Source: an uncultured Verrucomicrobiota bacterium
Lineage (GTDB): Bacteria; Verrucomicrobiota; Kiritimatiellia; RFP12; UBA1067
Length of the DNA: 9,462 nucleotides
Assembly (NCBI GenBank): GCA_946631345.1
Contig: CAMPAA010000118.1
Span: 1-9,462 of the forward strand
Reading direction: 5' to 3'
The position numbers and the translations under genes were made by a program. Positions 1 to 7,600 of this stretch are shown here, in pieces (the first letter of the stretch is position 1; every line of letters starts with the position of its first letter). The notes beneath the pieces are model-generated. The model saw nothing but the letters and a program-made list of their open reading frames with translations. It was not told where the DNA came from and made no database searches.

Positions 1-101
1 CATCGTCGATAAGCGGCGATGACATACGCACGATGCTGCGCTACTACGCCGATCCAAGCGCAGTGCGCGTAGAGGGAGTGCGAATCATCGATTTGCTGTA
101 G
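1..101 (+). CDS. C-terminal end of an unrecognised plus-strand protein (5' partial)
   Basis: The frame beginning at base 3 is open from the window edge to a TAG at 99-101 and encodes 32 residues, starting SSISGDDIRTMLRYY and ending VEGVRIIDLL. The mixed, well-ordered composition (acidic helix start, aromatic pair, hydrophobic C-terminal strand) looks like a genuine protein end rather than a shadow frame. No minus-strand gene occupies this stretch. The fragment is too short for me to recognise a family. It is convergent with the minus-strand operon, and its stop lies 58 bp from the stop of the last operon gene. It could still be a chance open frame. Confidence 0.5.
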   Translation, partial: SSISGDDIRTMLRYYADPSAVRVEGVRIIDLL

Positions 102-111
102 CGTGGAGCGA

Positions 112-160
112 ATCCGGCGGATTGGGGGCAATCCGCCCTCAATCCGCCGCCCTGCCGGAT
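112..160. terminator. GC-rich inverted repeat between convergent genes, possible bidirectional terminator
   Basis: GGCGGATTG at 116-124 is perfectly complementary to CAATCCGCC at 129-137, giving a 9-bp stem with a GGGG loop. A second copy of CAATCCGCC at 140-148 offers an alternative right arm. ATCCGGC at 112-118 pairs with GCCGGAT at 154-160, so a larger alternative fold is possible. The element lies exactly between the stop of the plus-strand gene (99-101) and the stop of the minus-strand gene (160-162), where a shared terminator would be expected. Neither strand has a U-run after the stem, so it is not a canonical intrinsic terminator. Confidence 0.45.
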
Positions 161-843
161 CACTGCACCTTGAAGTCGTAAAAGCGGTTGCGCCCTTCGC
201 ATCCTATGATGCCGACGTAGAACGCATCGGGTAGGTCGTTATCGACGTATCCGATCTCGTATCCGCCGCACTTCACGACCATCTGTTTCACGCCCTTGGG
301 CGTTTTGGACACCTTCACCTCCACGGTGTAGCGAGTATCCTTCGCAAACGGCACCTTCAGGTAGGCGGCCTTGTACCAGAACGGCTTGCCGTCCCGCATG
401 GAATGGTGCCACACGTTCAGGCCCCCGTCGAACAGGACAATCTCCCAGTGCTCGCCGAAGACTGGCTCGCCCGCAGGGGCCTTGCCCAGATTCTCGGCAA
501 GCACGATCAGCGGCGCCATCCGCCAGTCAAAGCTCATGGTCGAGGACACCGTCTGCCCGATCGCGGCGCGGTCCTTCAGCACCATCGCCGAATACACCTT
601 GCTTGTGTGATGCTCGAAGATCTCCTTGCCGGAAAGCGGGGGGCACTCGTTCTCGATGCCGTCCTCGCGCTGGACGAAACCATGCATGTATTCCCAGCGC
701 GGGCTTTTCACAAGAATCCAGTCGTTCGTGCTCCATGCGCCAGGCGCGAACGAGATGTCCGCCTTGGTGGCGGCGGACAGCGGGCACGCGAATCCAGCGG
801 AAACGAGCAGCGCCAGAGCGGCGAGATGGCTTTTCGGCACCAT
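160..843 (-). CDS. Secreted concanavalin-like/LamG-type beta-sandwich protein
   Basis: This 227-residue protein has a probable Sec signal peptide: basic start MVPKSH, hydrophobic core AALALLVSAGF, likely cleavage after PLSA at residue 24. C20 is preceded by GFA, a poor lipobox, so secretion rather than lipidation is favoured. The mature part looks like one jellyroll domain of the LamG/DUF1080 (3-keto-disaccharide hydrolase) kind. It has a WEIVLFDGGLNVWHHS strand pair at about 133-148, a DTRYTVEVKV strand at 169-178, and the closing YVGIIGCEGRNRFYDFKV at 209-226, which is typical of the last strands of such sandwiches. I see no convincing catalytic set, so carbohydrate or surface binding is as likely as hydrolysis. 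Its ATG overlaps the preceding gene's stop in TGATG, which fixes the start and implies translational coupling. It is the last gene of the minus-strand run. The family call is by eye. Confidence 0.8.
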   Translation of the reverse strand: MVPKSHLAALALLVSAGFACPLSAATKADISFAPGAWSTNDWILVKSPRWEYMHGFVQREDGIENECPPLSGKEIFEHHTSKVYSAMVLKDRAAIGQTVSSTMSFDWRMAPLIVLAENLGKAPAGEPVFGEHWEIVLFDGGLNVWHHSMRDGKPFWYKAAYLKVPFAKDTRYTVEVKVSKTPKGVKQMVVKCGGYEIGYVDNDLPDAFYVGIIGCEGRNRFYDFKVQ

Positions 844-1604
844 CAGTTGCGCATCACCTTGTAGAAGCCCGAGCTGCCCAGCTTGGGGGCGACCAGGATG
901 ACATCGCCAGATTTGCCGTCAGCCTGCGTAGCCGCGCCCATGGTGACGACCGAATCGGGAGTGCCGCCGCCCTGCACGCGCATGAATCCGCCGAGGTTCT
1001 CGACCTTCAGGAACACGTTGTCGCCCTCGATCCAGATGTGCTTGACGCGCGGCTGCACCATGTTCTCAACAGCGGCGGCGTTCATGTTGGCGACCTGCCC
1101 TGCGGGATTGAGAATCTCGTTGATGGTCGCATGGGCGGCCGAGCCGACCTTCATGCCCTCAGCCACCGTACCGAAGCCGTTGACCATAGCCAAATTACCG
1201 CCCAGAGTACCGCGCGGAGCCACCGATCCATCCTTGCGCCTGATGCGCGTATCAAGAAGCAGCACGCCGTACTTGCCGCCGTCAAGCTCCGCCGCACGCG
1301 CTGCGGAGACCTGGAACACAACCTCAGGGCAATGCCCATCCTCTGCGACTGCGGCCACGAGCACCACCCTGTCGCTGGAGTCAATCGGAGCACCATCGGC
1401 CTTGACTCCCTCGAAAACGCCATCCTTCGACCAGACGAGCGCATAGCATTCCCCATCCATCACGACTTCGCCGTCAGCATAGCGATCAGGTTCCGCGCCG
1501 TTGGTGGAGAATGTGATCAGCGTGTCATCAGCGCCGCCAGCGAATGCCAACCCGGCGATCATCGCCAGGCTCACAAGCACAAACTGCTTGGCTTTCTGCT
1601 TCAT
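843..1604 (-). CDS. Secreted protein of unknown function, PVC-type
   Basis: I place the start at 1604 (MKQKAKQF..., 253 residues) rather than at the in-frame ATG at 1625, because AGGA lies 6 nt upstream of 1604 and nothing SD-like precedes 1625. The signal peptide then reads as basic KQKAKQ, core FVLVSLAMIAGLA and an AFA|GG cleavage site near residue 22. The mature protein is beta-rich. Its N-terminal half carries YADGEVVMDGECYALVWS (42-59) and YGVLLLDTRI (112-121), with cysteines at 53 and 92. A middle Ala/Gly/Asn-rich segment (about 130-180) leads to a C-terminal strand module (about 185-253) ending in GSSGFYKVMRN. I recognise the general style from exported proteins of Kiritimatiellota/Lentisphaerota but no named family or enzyme motif. 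The stop overlaps the next gene's ATG. A structural or accessory surface role is inference. Confidence 0.75.
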   Translation of the reverse strand: MKQKAKQFVLVSLAMIAGLAFAGGADDTLITFSTNGAEPDRYADGEVVMDGECYALVWSKDGVFEGVKADGAPIDSSDRVVLVAAVAEDGHCPEVVFQVSAARAAELDGGKYGVLLLDTRIRRKDGSVAPRGTLGGNLAMVNGFGTVAEGMKVGSAAHATINEILNPAGQVANMNAAAVENMVQPRVKHIWIEGDNVFLKVENLGGFMRVQGGGTPDSVVTMGAATQADGKSGDVILVAPKLGSSGFYKVMRN

Positions 1605-1610
1605 TGACTT

Positions 1611-1614
1611 TCCT
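1611..1614 (-). promoter_or_regulatory. Ribosome binding site that decides the 1604 start
   Basis: On the minus strand this reads AGGA within TTAGGAAAGTCAATG, 6 nt before the ATG at 1604-1602. The alternative ATG at 1625 is preceded by CCCGTATAAGAG with no Shine-Dalgarno core. The shorter product also has the more conventional signal-peptide length. Confidence 0.6.
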
Positions 1615-1655
1615 AATTCGCGCATCTCTTATACGGGTTAGAAATTTGAGGGCGT

Positions 1656-1664
1656 ATTGTATCA
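1656..1664 (-). promoter_or_regulatory. Candidate extended -10 element for an internal promoter
   Basis: On the minus strand TGATACAAT matches the extended -10 consensus TGnTATAAT with one mismatch; the TGA is also the stop codon of the upstream gene. A start about 7 nt downstream would give a leader of roughly 45 nt before the ATG at 1604. The local DNA is AT-rich compared with its surroundings. A -35 is poor (TTCAAC about 19 nt upstream at best). This 57-bp gap is the only room for a promoter within the five-gene run. Confidence 0.3.
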
Positions 1665-4031
1665 TAATTTGCCGCTCTTGTGTTGAATGTGCTCAAAAGT
1701 CTTCTTGATCTCCTTTGAGGCGGGAAAGAGCTCCAAGGCGCGCGCTGCGTTCGTTTCAGCCTCTTTGAGCTTTCCGAGGCGCATCTGGACGATTGCGAGG
1801 TTGTTTAGGGCGGCCGGTTCGTTTGGGCTTTTCGCGATGCATTTCTTCAAATACACCTCCGCCCGTCCATACTGCTCGTCAACGAAATAGCTCATGCCCA
1901 TAGCAAAGTTTGCGCGCGTGTTTTCCGGGTCGGATACCAGCACTTGCTGGGCGAAGGTCCGCGCAAGACGGAAATCCGCCCGATCCAGTCCGATCTTCAG
2001 CCCTTCGCGCGGGGTGAGTCGCATGCCTTTCTGCTGTCCGACCCAGTCCATCTGCTTGCGGATCCTGCCGTATGCGACGTTCACCCTGTCGAGCGCATCA
2101 GCCTGTTCGCTCTCGGCCATCGCCAAGGGCATGTCGCCGGCCTTGTCCGCAGCGTCCGCGCGCATTCTGCACATGCGCGCGATCCTCCACTGCAGGAACA
2201 TGAACATCGACTTCAGGTCCCGGTTCGCAATCGCCATCGGGTCCTTGCGCTCGTATAGCTCCAATATCCGAGCGGCAAGCTCAAGCGCCTTCCCGCGCCC
2301 CTTTGCCGCCTCACCCGGAGCGAAACCGGCGGTGCGCGCGACGATTCCGCCGCATTCCGGCATCGGCAGCCTGTCGTGCCGCCAAAGCTCGAAACCGAGC
2401 TGGAGCGCGATGTTGGTGGCACATTCGGGCTTGGAGCGCACCCAAGTGCGCAGCGTGTCGGCGGCACCGACCGCGAGCATCCCCTGGTCCTCGGCGTCGG
2501 CGGCATCGCGCGTACGCAGGTATATTTCGTACGGCTTCGAGCCGGACATCATCGACAGCGCCTTGAGCCGCTTCCCCTGCCGCGCGGCGGCAACCTCCAC
2601 GGCGGCGTCAAGCGCGCCGTCGGTGAACAGCACCTTTGCGTCTCCGCATTCCGCCGCCGTCAGCATCGCGCCCGCGTTCACGATCGCCGCCATCCTGCTT
2701 TCGGGAGAGGTGAACTTGAACGGCACGATAAGCGCAGCCACGACGAGCGGCTCGTAGATCAGTACCGCGCGCAGGACGCGGTCAATGAACCGAAAGTGCC
2801 TGACGATCCTCTCGGCCTCCGGGATGTCCTCGACGGCATCCTGATAGCGGATCATGGCGATGCGCCGGTAGTTGCGGAAGTATATCTCCACGCCAAGGAC
2901 GCACAGCGCGATCATCGCCGTCATGGACGTTGCAAGCAGGCACAGGCACAGCATGTACTCCGACCTCACCGGCACCTGCGAATCGAGCCAGGTCCAGAAC
3001 CAGAACGGCTTCCATCCCGCCGACTGCAGAAACGCCAGCAGCCCCGCGCCTACGAAGAAGAGCCCGTGGAAATACATGAGGAACCTGTCGTCATCGGTCG
3101 CCTGCCGCAGAAGCACCACGGACATGACGAGCGGGAAGATCACCACCGCGAACACAAATATCCAGCCGACCGGCGACGCCGCGCCCATCACGAGCTGCGC
3201 ATAGCGGTGCAGGTAGTGTATGTAGTACGTGAACGAATCCCATCCGTGCGCCACAAGCCCGTCATGCCAACGGAAGTAGAGCGTGGTGGACGCAAACATG
3301 AGGACCAGGCCGACCAAAAACGCAACCGACATGCGCCGGAACGTAATGACGCGTATCAGCGGGTTCGCCAGCGGAAGCGCAAGCTCGCCGCCAACTGTAT
3401 TGGCGTGCGCGATCATGATGAGCGGAAACACGAACATAGGCACAATCCCGAGCGGGCTCTCCGCCGTGAGCAGACCCAGCACTGCGGACATCATGATCAT
3501 GTATCTCAGCCGCGGATGGTTTAGGGTGTGCAGGAACAGGCGGAACGCAACGAGCGTGAGAACCAGGAGCAGCATAGTCGGCGAGAGTATCTGCCCGGCG
3601 CGCCAGACGGGATCGGAGCACGCGAAGAACGCCGCCCCCTGAAGCAGGATGAACCGCACTATCCGGCGGCTCCACCCCTTCCGGCGCATCCGCAGGCGAA
3701 GCGTATCGGGAAGAACCTCGTCGAAGATGCGGAACGCCATCATCGACACCACGCCAAGCGAAACCGCGCCTGCGACGCGCAGGGCCGCAAGGCTGGCATC
3801 CAACCCCGCATGCGCTATCAGCAGCGACACGAGGCACCGCCAAAGCCCAGGAAATATCGTGGGCGGTGGCCGCATGCCAAGCGCAACCGCCACCTCGCCC
3901 CAGAGATCAGGCGGAATTTCGGCGTTGTTGCCGCTCAGCCACGAAAGCGCCGCGATTCCGGCACCAAACACATAGACTATGGCATGGTCGCGCCAGGTAA
4001 GTTCGCCGGGATCGGCCGCCCCGCCCTTCAT
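1662..4031 (-). CDS. Polytopic membrane protein, divergent DUF2723/GT-C-like, with C-terminal TPRs
   Basis: This 789-residue protein has about ten hydrophobic segments between residues 16 and 438 (for example 16-34, 63-103, 146-168, 178-210, 234-253, 288-309, 317-340, 357-384, 419-438). A soluble part follows, with TPR-like helices at about 670-703 and two good TPRs at 704-737 and 738-771 (ANFAMGMSYF..., ALNNLAIVQMRLGKLKEAE). Two places recall DUF2723 (TMEM260-like, GT-C fold) proteins. NNAEIPPDLWGEVAVALGM followed by PPP at 35-57 sits where that family has a D-S-G-E motif and HPPG-P. VLFTDGALDAAVEV at 467-480 sits where it has an LFTxGDxDTFPLxY motif after the membrane part. Both are degenerate, so it may be an inactive or re-specialised relative. 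If active, it would transfer sugar from a lipid carrier at the membrane. ATG overlaps the PEP-CTERM gene's stop in ATGA, and a strong RBS precedes it. Membrane and TPR calls are firm; the DUF2723 link is tentative. Confidence 0.85.
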   Translation of the reverse strand: MKGGAADPGELTWRDHAIVYVFGAGIAALSWLSGNNAEIPPDLWGEVAVALGMRPPPTIFPGLWRCLVSLLIAHAGLDASLAALRVAGAVSLGVVSMMAFRIFDEVLPDTLRLRMRRKGWSRRIVRFILLQGAAFFACSDPVWRAGQILSPTMLLLVLTLVAFRLFLHTLNHPRLRYMIMMSAVLGLLTAESPLGIVPMFVFPLIMIAHANTVGGELALPLANPLIRVITFRRMSVAFLVGLVLMFASTTLYFRWHDGLVAHGWDSFTYYIHYLHRYAQLVMGAASPVGWIFVFAVVIFPLVMSVVLLRQATDDDRFLMYFHGLFFVGAGLLAFLQSAGWKPFWFWTWLDSQVPVRSEYMLCLCLLATSMTAMIALCVLGVEIYFRNYRRIAMIRYQDAVEDIPEAERIVRHFRFIDRVLRAVLIYEPLVVAALIVPFKFTSPESRMAAIVNAGAMLTAAECGDAKVLFTDGALDAAVEVAAARQGKRLKALSMMSGSKPYEIYLRTRDAADAEDQGMLAVGAADTLRTWVRSKPECATNIALQLGFELWRHDRLPMPECGGIVARTAGFAPGEAAKGRGKALELAARILELYERKDPMAIANRDLKSMFMFLQWRIARMCRMRADAADKAGDMPLAMAESEQADALDRVNVAYGRIRKQMDWVGQQKGMRLTPREGLKIGLDRADFRLARTFAQQVLVSDPENTRANFAMGMSYFVDEQYGRAEVYLKKCIAKSPNEPAALNNLAIVQMRLGKLKEAETNAARALELFPASKEIKKTFEHIQHKSGKL

Positions 4032-4639
4032 AGAACGCGTCTCCTTCTGCGAAGCGCCAGAAGCGCACCGCCGACGACAAACAGCAGCCCGCTGGTCGGC
4101 TCAGGCACCGTGTACGCTGTGGGCTGCCAGACATGCGCCATTGTCGAGGTAATGTCCGCCCAGGTGCCGATGGAATGATCGGTCGCCAGGTCGGTGTACG
4201 AAGCCGCCTCGGATGTCGCAATCATGGTCCACGTGCCGGACTGATAGTCGTAGTTGCCAAGCTCGATGGCAAAACTGTATTCAGGCGATCTGTACACTTC
4301 ATCGACGAGTGCATAGAACTGCATAGGCACGCCGACGGCCGGCTGGGGGTATGTTCCGTCCGGGTCGGCATAGGGCATATCAAGATAGGTATCGGTACCG
4401 ACAACGCGTACGCGCGCATCGGTAACTCCCATCTCGGCGGCGGTCTTCACCCCTTCATGGAACGTGGTTATGGGCACTTTGCCCATCGACGACTGATCGG
4501 ACGGGTCGCCCACCAGCCACCAGAGAACCTCCACATCACCATCTGCTGCCGATGACGCAATGGGCGCGACCGCACAGACAAGCAGCGCCAACCGCAGAAG
4601 GATCAAACGAATCGACAATATGGAAACAGGACACTTCAT
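4028..4639 (-). CDS. Exported PEP-CTERM sorting-domain protein
   Basis: This 203-residue protein is bounded by two export signals. The N-terminus has a basic and hydrophobic signal peptide (core RLILLRLALLVCAVAPIA, likely cleavage near AASS/AAD, about residues 28-32). The C-terminus, 178-203, is a classic PEP-CTERM tail: VPEPTSG, a hydrophobic stretch LLFVVGGALLAL, then five arginines. Such tails are recognised by exosortase family membrane proteins, which cleave and process exported surface or EPS-associated proteins. The middle (about 33-177) looks like a small beta-sandwich, with VEVLWWLVGDP at 36-46 and YSFAIELGNYD at 121-131. I do not recognise a binding or catalytic motif. It lies 21 bp after the giant gene and overlaps the membrane-protein gene by 4 bp. 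The RBS is weak (TGGA about 8 nt upstream), so translation may depend partly on the upstream gene. Confidence 0.88.
   Translation of the reverse strand: MKCPVSILSIRLILLRLALLVCAVAPIASSAADGDVEVLWWLVGDPSDQSSMGKVPITTFHEGVKTAAEMGVTDARVRVVGTDTYLDMPYADPDGTYPQPAVGVPMQFYALVDEVYRSPEYSFAIELGNYDYQSGTWTMIATSEAASYTDLATDHSIGTWADITSTMAHVWQPTAYTVPEPTSGLLFVVGGALLALRRRRRVL
4031..4108 (-). other. PEP-CTERM sorting signal (residues 178-203)
   Basis: It consists of the VPEPTSG motif, a 12-residue hydrophobic helix and an RRRRR positive cluster, followed by only VL before the stop. This tripartite layout defines PEP-CTERM substrates. No exosortase gene is in the window, so the processing enzyme must be elsewhere in the genome. 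Confidence 0.9.
4041..4046 (-). promoter_or_regulatory. Strong ribosome binding site inside the 3' end of the PEP-CTERM gene
   Basis: The minus strand reads AAGGAG, 9 nt upstream of the ATG at 4031-4029. It lies within the Arg-rich tail codons of the PEP-CTERM gene, so the membrane-protein gene has its own strong initiation signal in addition to the ATGA overlap. Confidence 0.65.
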
Positions 4640-4660
4640 TCAGTTTATCCAGTTCGGCAT

Positions 4661-7600
4661 TCAGTCGTCCAGATTGTCCACTTCAATCGTGAGGGTGAAC
4701 GGAGCAGCCTCGCGGCGGTAGTACCAGAACCCGACACCGGGCTGGATCTTTACATCCGTTATCCAAGGCACCGTAGGACGGCGCGTAACCGGATCGAACA
4801 CAATTCGCGTCGCATCGTTGTACCCCCACTTTCCGCTGCGCCACAGCAGACGAACAGGCCTGTTGCTCTCACTGGGTATCTCGATCACATCATCCGCACC
4901 AGGGTTGCCGCCCCAGCCGAGGTCGTTCACTCCGATTGCCGTCAGGCACGGGTTTGCGATCATAGTGCAGCCTGGATTGGCAGTAGTGCCGCCCTCGACC
5001 GTAATCTCCACCGGTTCGCCGGAGTACTGGCCGATGAGGAAGTACGGCTTGTCCGTTCCGTTGCGCGACACCCAGGTCGCGCCGCCGCGATCCAGCGTGC
5101 GGTTCTCGGCCTTGGGCGTGATGATCGTCTTCATCATGCCGTTCACCTCGCGCGCGGTCGCCGCCGCCTTCTGCCACTTGCCGTCCACCAGCGTCCACTG
5201 CTGATAGGTGCCCTCCTCGTCCAGGGCGTTGATCACGTCCCCGTTCTCGAGCTGGCCCACATCGACGTAGTTCTGCACCACAACCGGCTGTGCCGCCTCT
5301 GGAACGGACGCCAGCGCCTTCCACGGCACGGCGGTCATCGTGTTCTTCAGCGGGCTGTTCACCTCAAGCACGCCGATGGTGTTTGTGGACGGAAGCTCGT
5401 TCGTGATCGCGAGATTCTGCTGCGGGATGATCAGCGTGCACACGCGGTAGTAGCCGGCGGCACCAAGCGACTTGCCATCACTGTCGATCAGCTGCACGGT
5501 GAAGGACGGCGTCTCGCCCGGTCCTGCCACGCGGCCCCACGCGCGGTTGGCGGAATCATTCACATTATAAAGGCGCTTCAGGTCGTACAGCACTTCGTAT
5601 CCGAGCGCCTTGGCTATCGGTGCCTGCGGATCCTCATCCTGAACTAGGCTGATGGTGGACTCCGTGTTGTTCGTCATGGTGACCGTGCTGAGCAGCATGT
5701 GGTTCGTGGACGTGCCGGTCACGAGGTTCTCCCAGTGGCGGAGACCGTTCGGATCGAGCCTGTTCAGCTCTTCGGTCGCGGCCTCCTCCGAATAACCGGG
5801 GGCCTCCATGTCGATGCCGACATCCTTCAGCGCCTGGACAAGCGCCTCTTCCCGCGCCTGCGCCTCCTCCGCGCTCAGCGAAACGACGAGGTTTGTGGCG
5901 CTTGCGCGCTGCGTAGCCACCGGAACCTTGATCTGCCTGTATTCCGCCCTGTACACGGCGTCGCTCTCCACGTCCGCCACGGACGGCGTCCAGTCCGTAA
6001 AGCGGTATATGTAGACGGAGTCCATCGGCTTGGCTGGATCGTCCGGCGCGTCGATATCCGCCGCCTTGGTGCCGTACCAGTAGGGTGCCGCCTCCAGCTC
6101 CGTGCCGTCCTCGTCCTTGAACGTGACCTCGTAGCGCTTGATGTTGGTCAGCTCCACCACCTTGTCCATGTCCATGTACGTGACGGAGCCGTTCTCGACC
6201 TGCACCTGCGAAAGCGGCGCGGCACCGTTTATGAGGATGTTCGTGAGCGCATAGCCTTCCGGCAGGAGCTCGCGCAGGGTGTATACCCTGGGTTCGGTGC
6301 CGAACCCGTCGGCGCGCGGCCAGTCGTTGTTCGGCAGGGACTGGATTGCGATGCGGCTCCCTCCGGTGACGGTGAACGTGAGCATGGCGCCATCGTCGCA
6401 GGCCGTCGCCGCCATGGAACCGATCGGCGTGCCGCCCGGGGCGTAGCCGCTCACCACATACTCCGTGCCGGCGACGAGGTTCGAGGAGGATACCAGCAAG
6501 GTAAACACGTCCGCCGCGCGGTCCGCCGCCGAGGCGAGCGCCTCCACCGAGATGGTCAGGTCGTAGCCCTTCTCCTTGTAGATCACGAATATCGAAGCCG
6601 AAGCCCCGCTGAAGTCGCCCCACGTCGCGCCGTCCACGCTCCATTTGAGCAGACCGTTCTCCGCGACCTTCATCTGGAGCGATGAACCCCATGTCACCGC
6701 GTCCATGGCATTCGTCGCCGTAGCGGAAGCCGGGCCTGCCGCGAGCGCGTAGTAGTTCAGCGAAGCGGTGGCCACGCCGTCGAGGGAAAGCGGCACGCGG
6801 AAGCCGGTGCTGCCGCCCGCCGCGACCGTGACGGGCGTGCCGTCCACCGGCACGTCAAGCGCCTCGCCCTGCGCGGCAGCTGCGCCGTTCATCTTCACGG
6901 GATTGCCTACGTACTCGATCTTCGCGAGCTCCGTGAGCGCGCCGTTCGCGCCCTCCTTCACGTAGCGGATGGACGGAATCTCGCCATATACATAGTAGAT
7001 GCCGTAGTCTCCAAGTTCAAGCGAGGCGTCGCCGTTGAGGCAGAGGCGGTACCAGTCGGCGTCAGGCTTCTTCACGAACCCGATGGACGTGACGGGGCCC
7101 TTCAGCGCCACCTTGTTCTCGTCCGCAAGGTCGCTTTCCACCGCCTTGCCGTAGTATGCCCCGAAGAAACGGCGGTCGGCAGCCTGCGCCTTCAGGATGA
7201 CATTGGTTTTCTCCAGCGCATCCTCGAACGCACCCTCCTCGCTGAGCGGAACCGTCAGCGTGTAATCGCCCGCGACCTCCGTGCGCCAGGCGTTGTCCAC
7301 ATGGTCGATCGCACCGCTCTGCGCGAACGCCACATGCAGCTCCACCGGCAAGGATTCGCGCGTGTTGGTGTAGGTCACGCCATACGTCGCGTTCGCCGCC
7401 GCCGCTGTCTGCCGATAGACGTACTCTCCGTCGCCCGTGTCGTTCGAGGTTGCAAAGCCCTCGACGGGACGCTGGGTGATTACCAGATATTGAATATTTG
7501 TCGTGACAATTCTCAACCGTGTCTGCGTAAGTTGCAAATAAGTTGTTGTGGATCCGAACCATCCCGATTCAGTACGGGTGTCGGCTTCATATCCACCATC

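Noticed and set aside
829..843. Lipoprotein signal in the 227-residue secreted protein
   Set aside because: The Cys at residue 20 is preceded by GFA, which does not fit a lipobox; a signal peptidase I site after PLSA fits better.
603..1607. 334-codon plus-strand open frame across two minus-strand genes
   Set aside because: It is antisense to two genes with good signal peptides and a coupled TGATG junction; its own product is charged and low in structure.
1623..1625. ATG at 1625 as the start of the 253-residue secreted protein
   Set aside because: No Shine-Dalgarno precedes it, while AGGA is 6 nt before the ATG at 1604.
1628..1633. TATAAG on the minus strand as a second -10 box
   Set aside because: The 6 bases 17 nt upstream read TACGCC, nothing like a -35, and there is no TG extension.
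2376..3524. 382-codon plus-strand open frame
   Set aside because: It is antisense to the membrane protein. The product is a run of Arg, His and Glu without hydrophobic core, whereas the opposite strand gives clean membrane helices.
5634..6692. 352-codon minus-strand frame inside the giant gene
   Set aside because: It is an alternate frame of the same strand, Gly/Arg-rich and domainless. The giant frame carries the pilin-like and InlB-like modules here.
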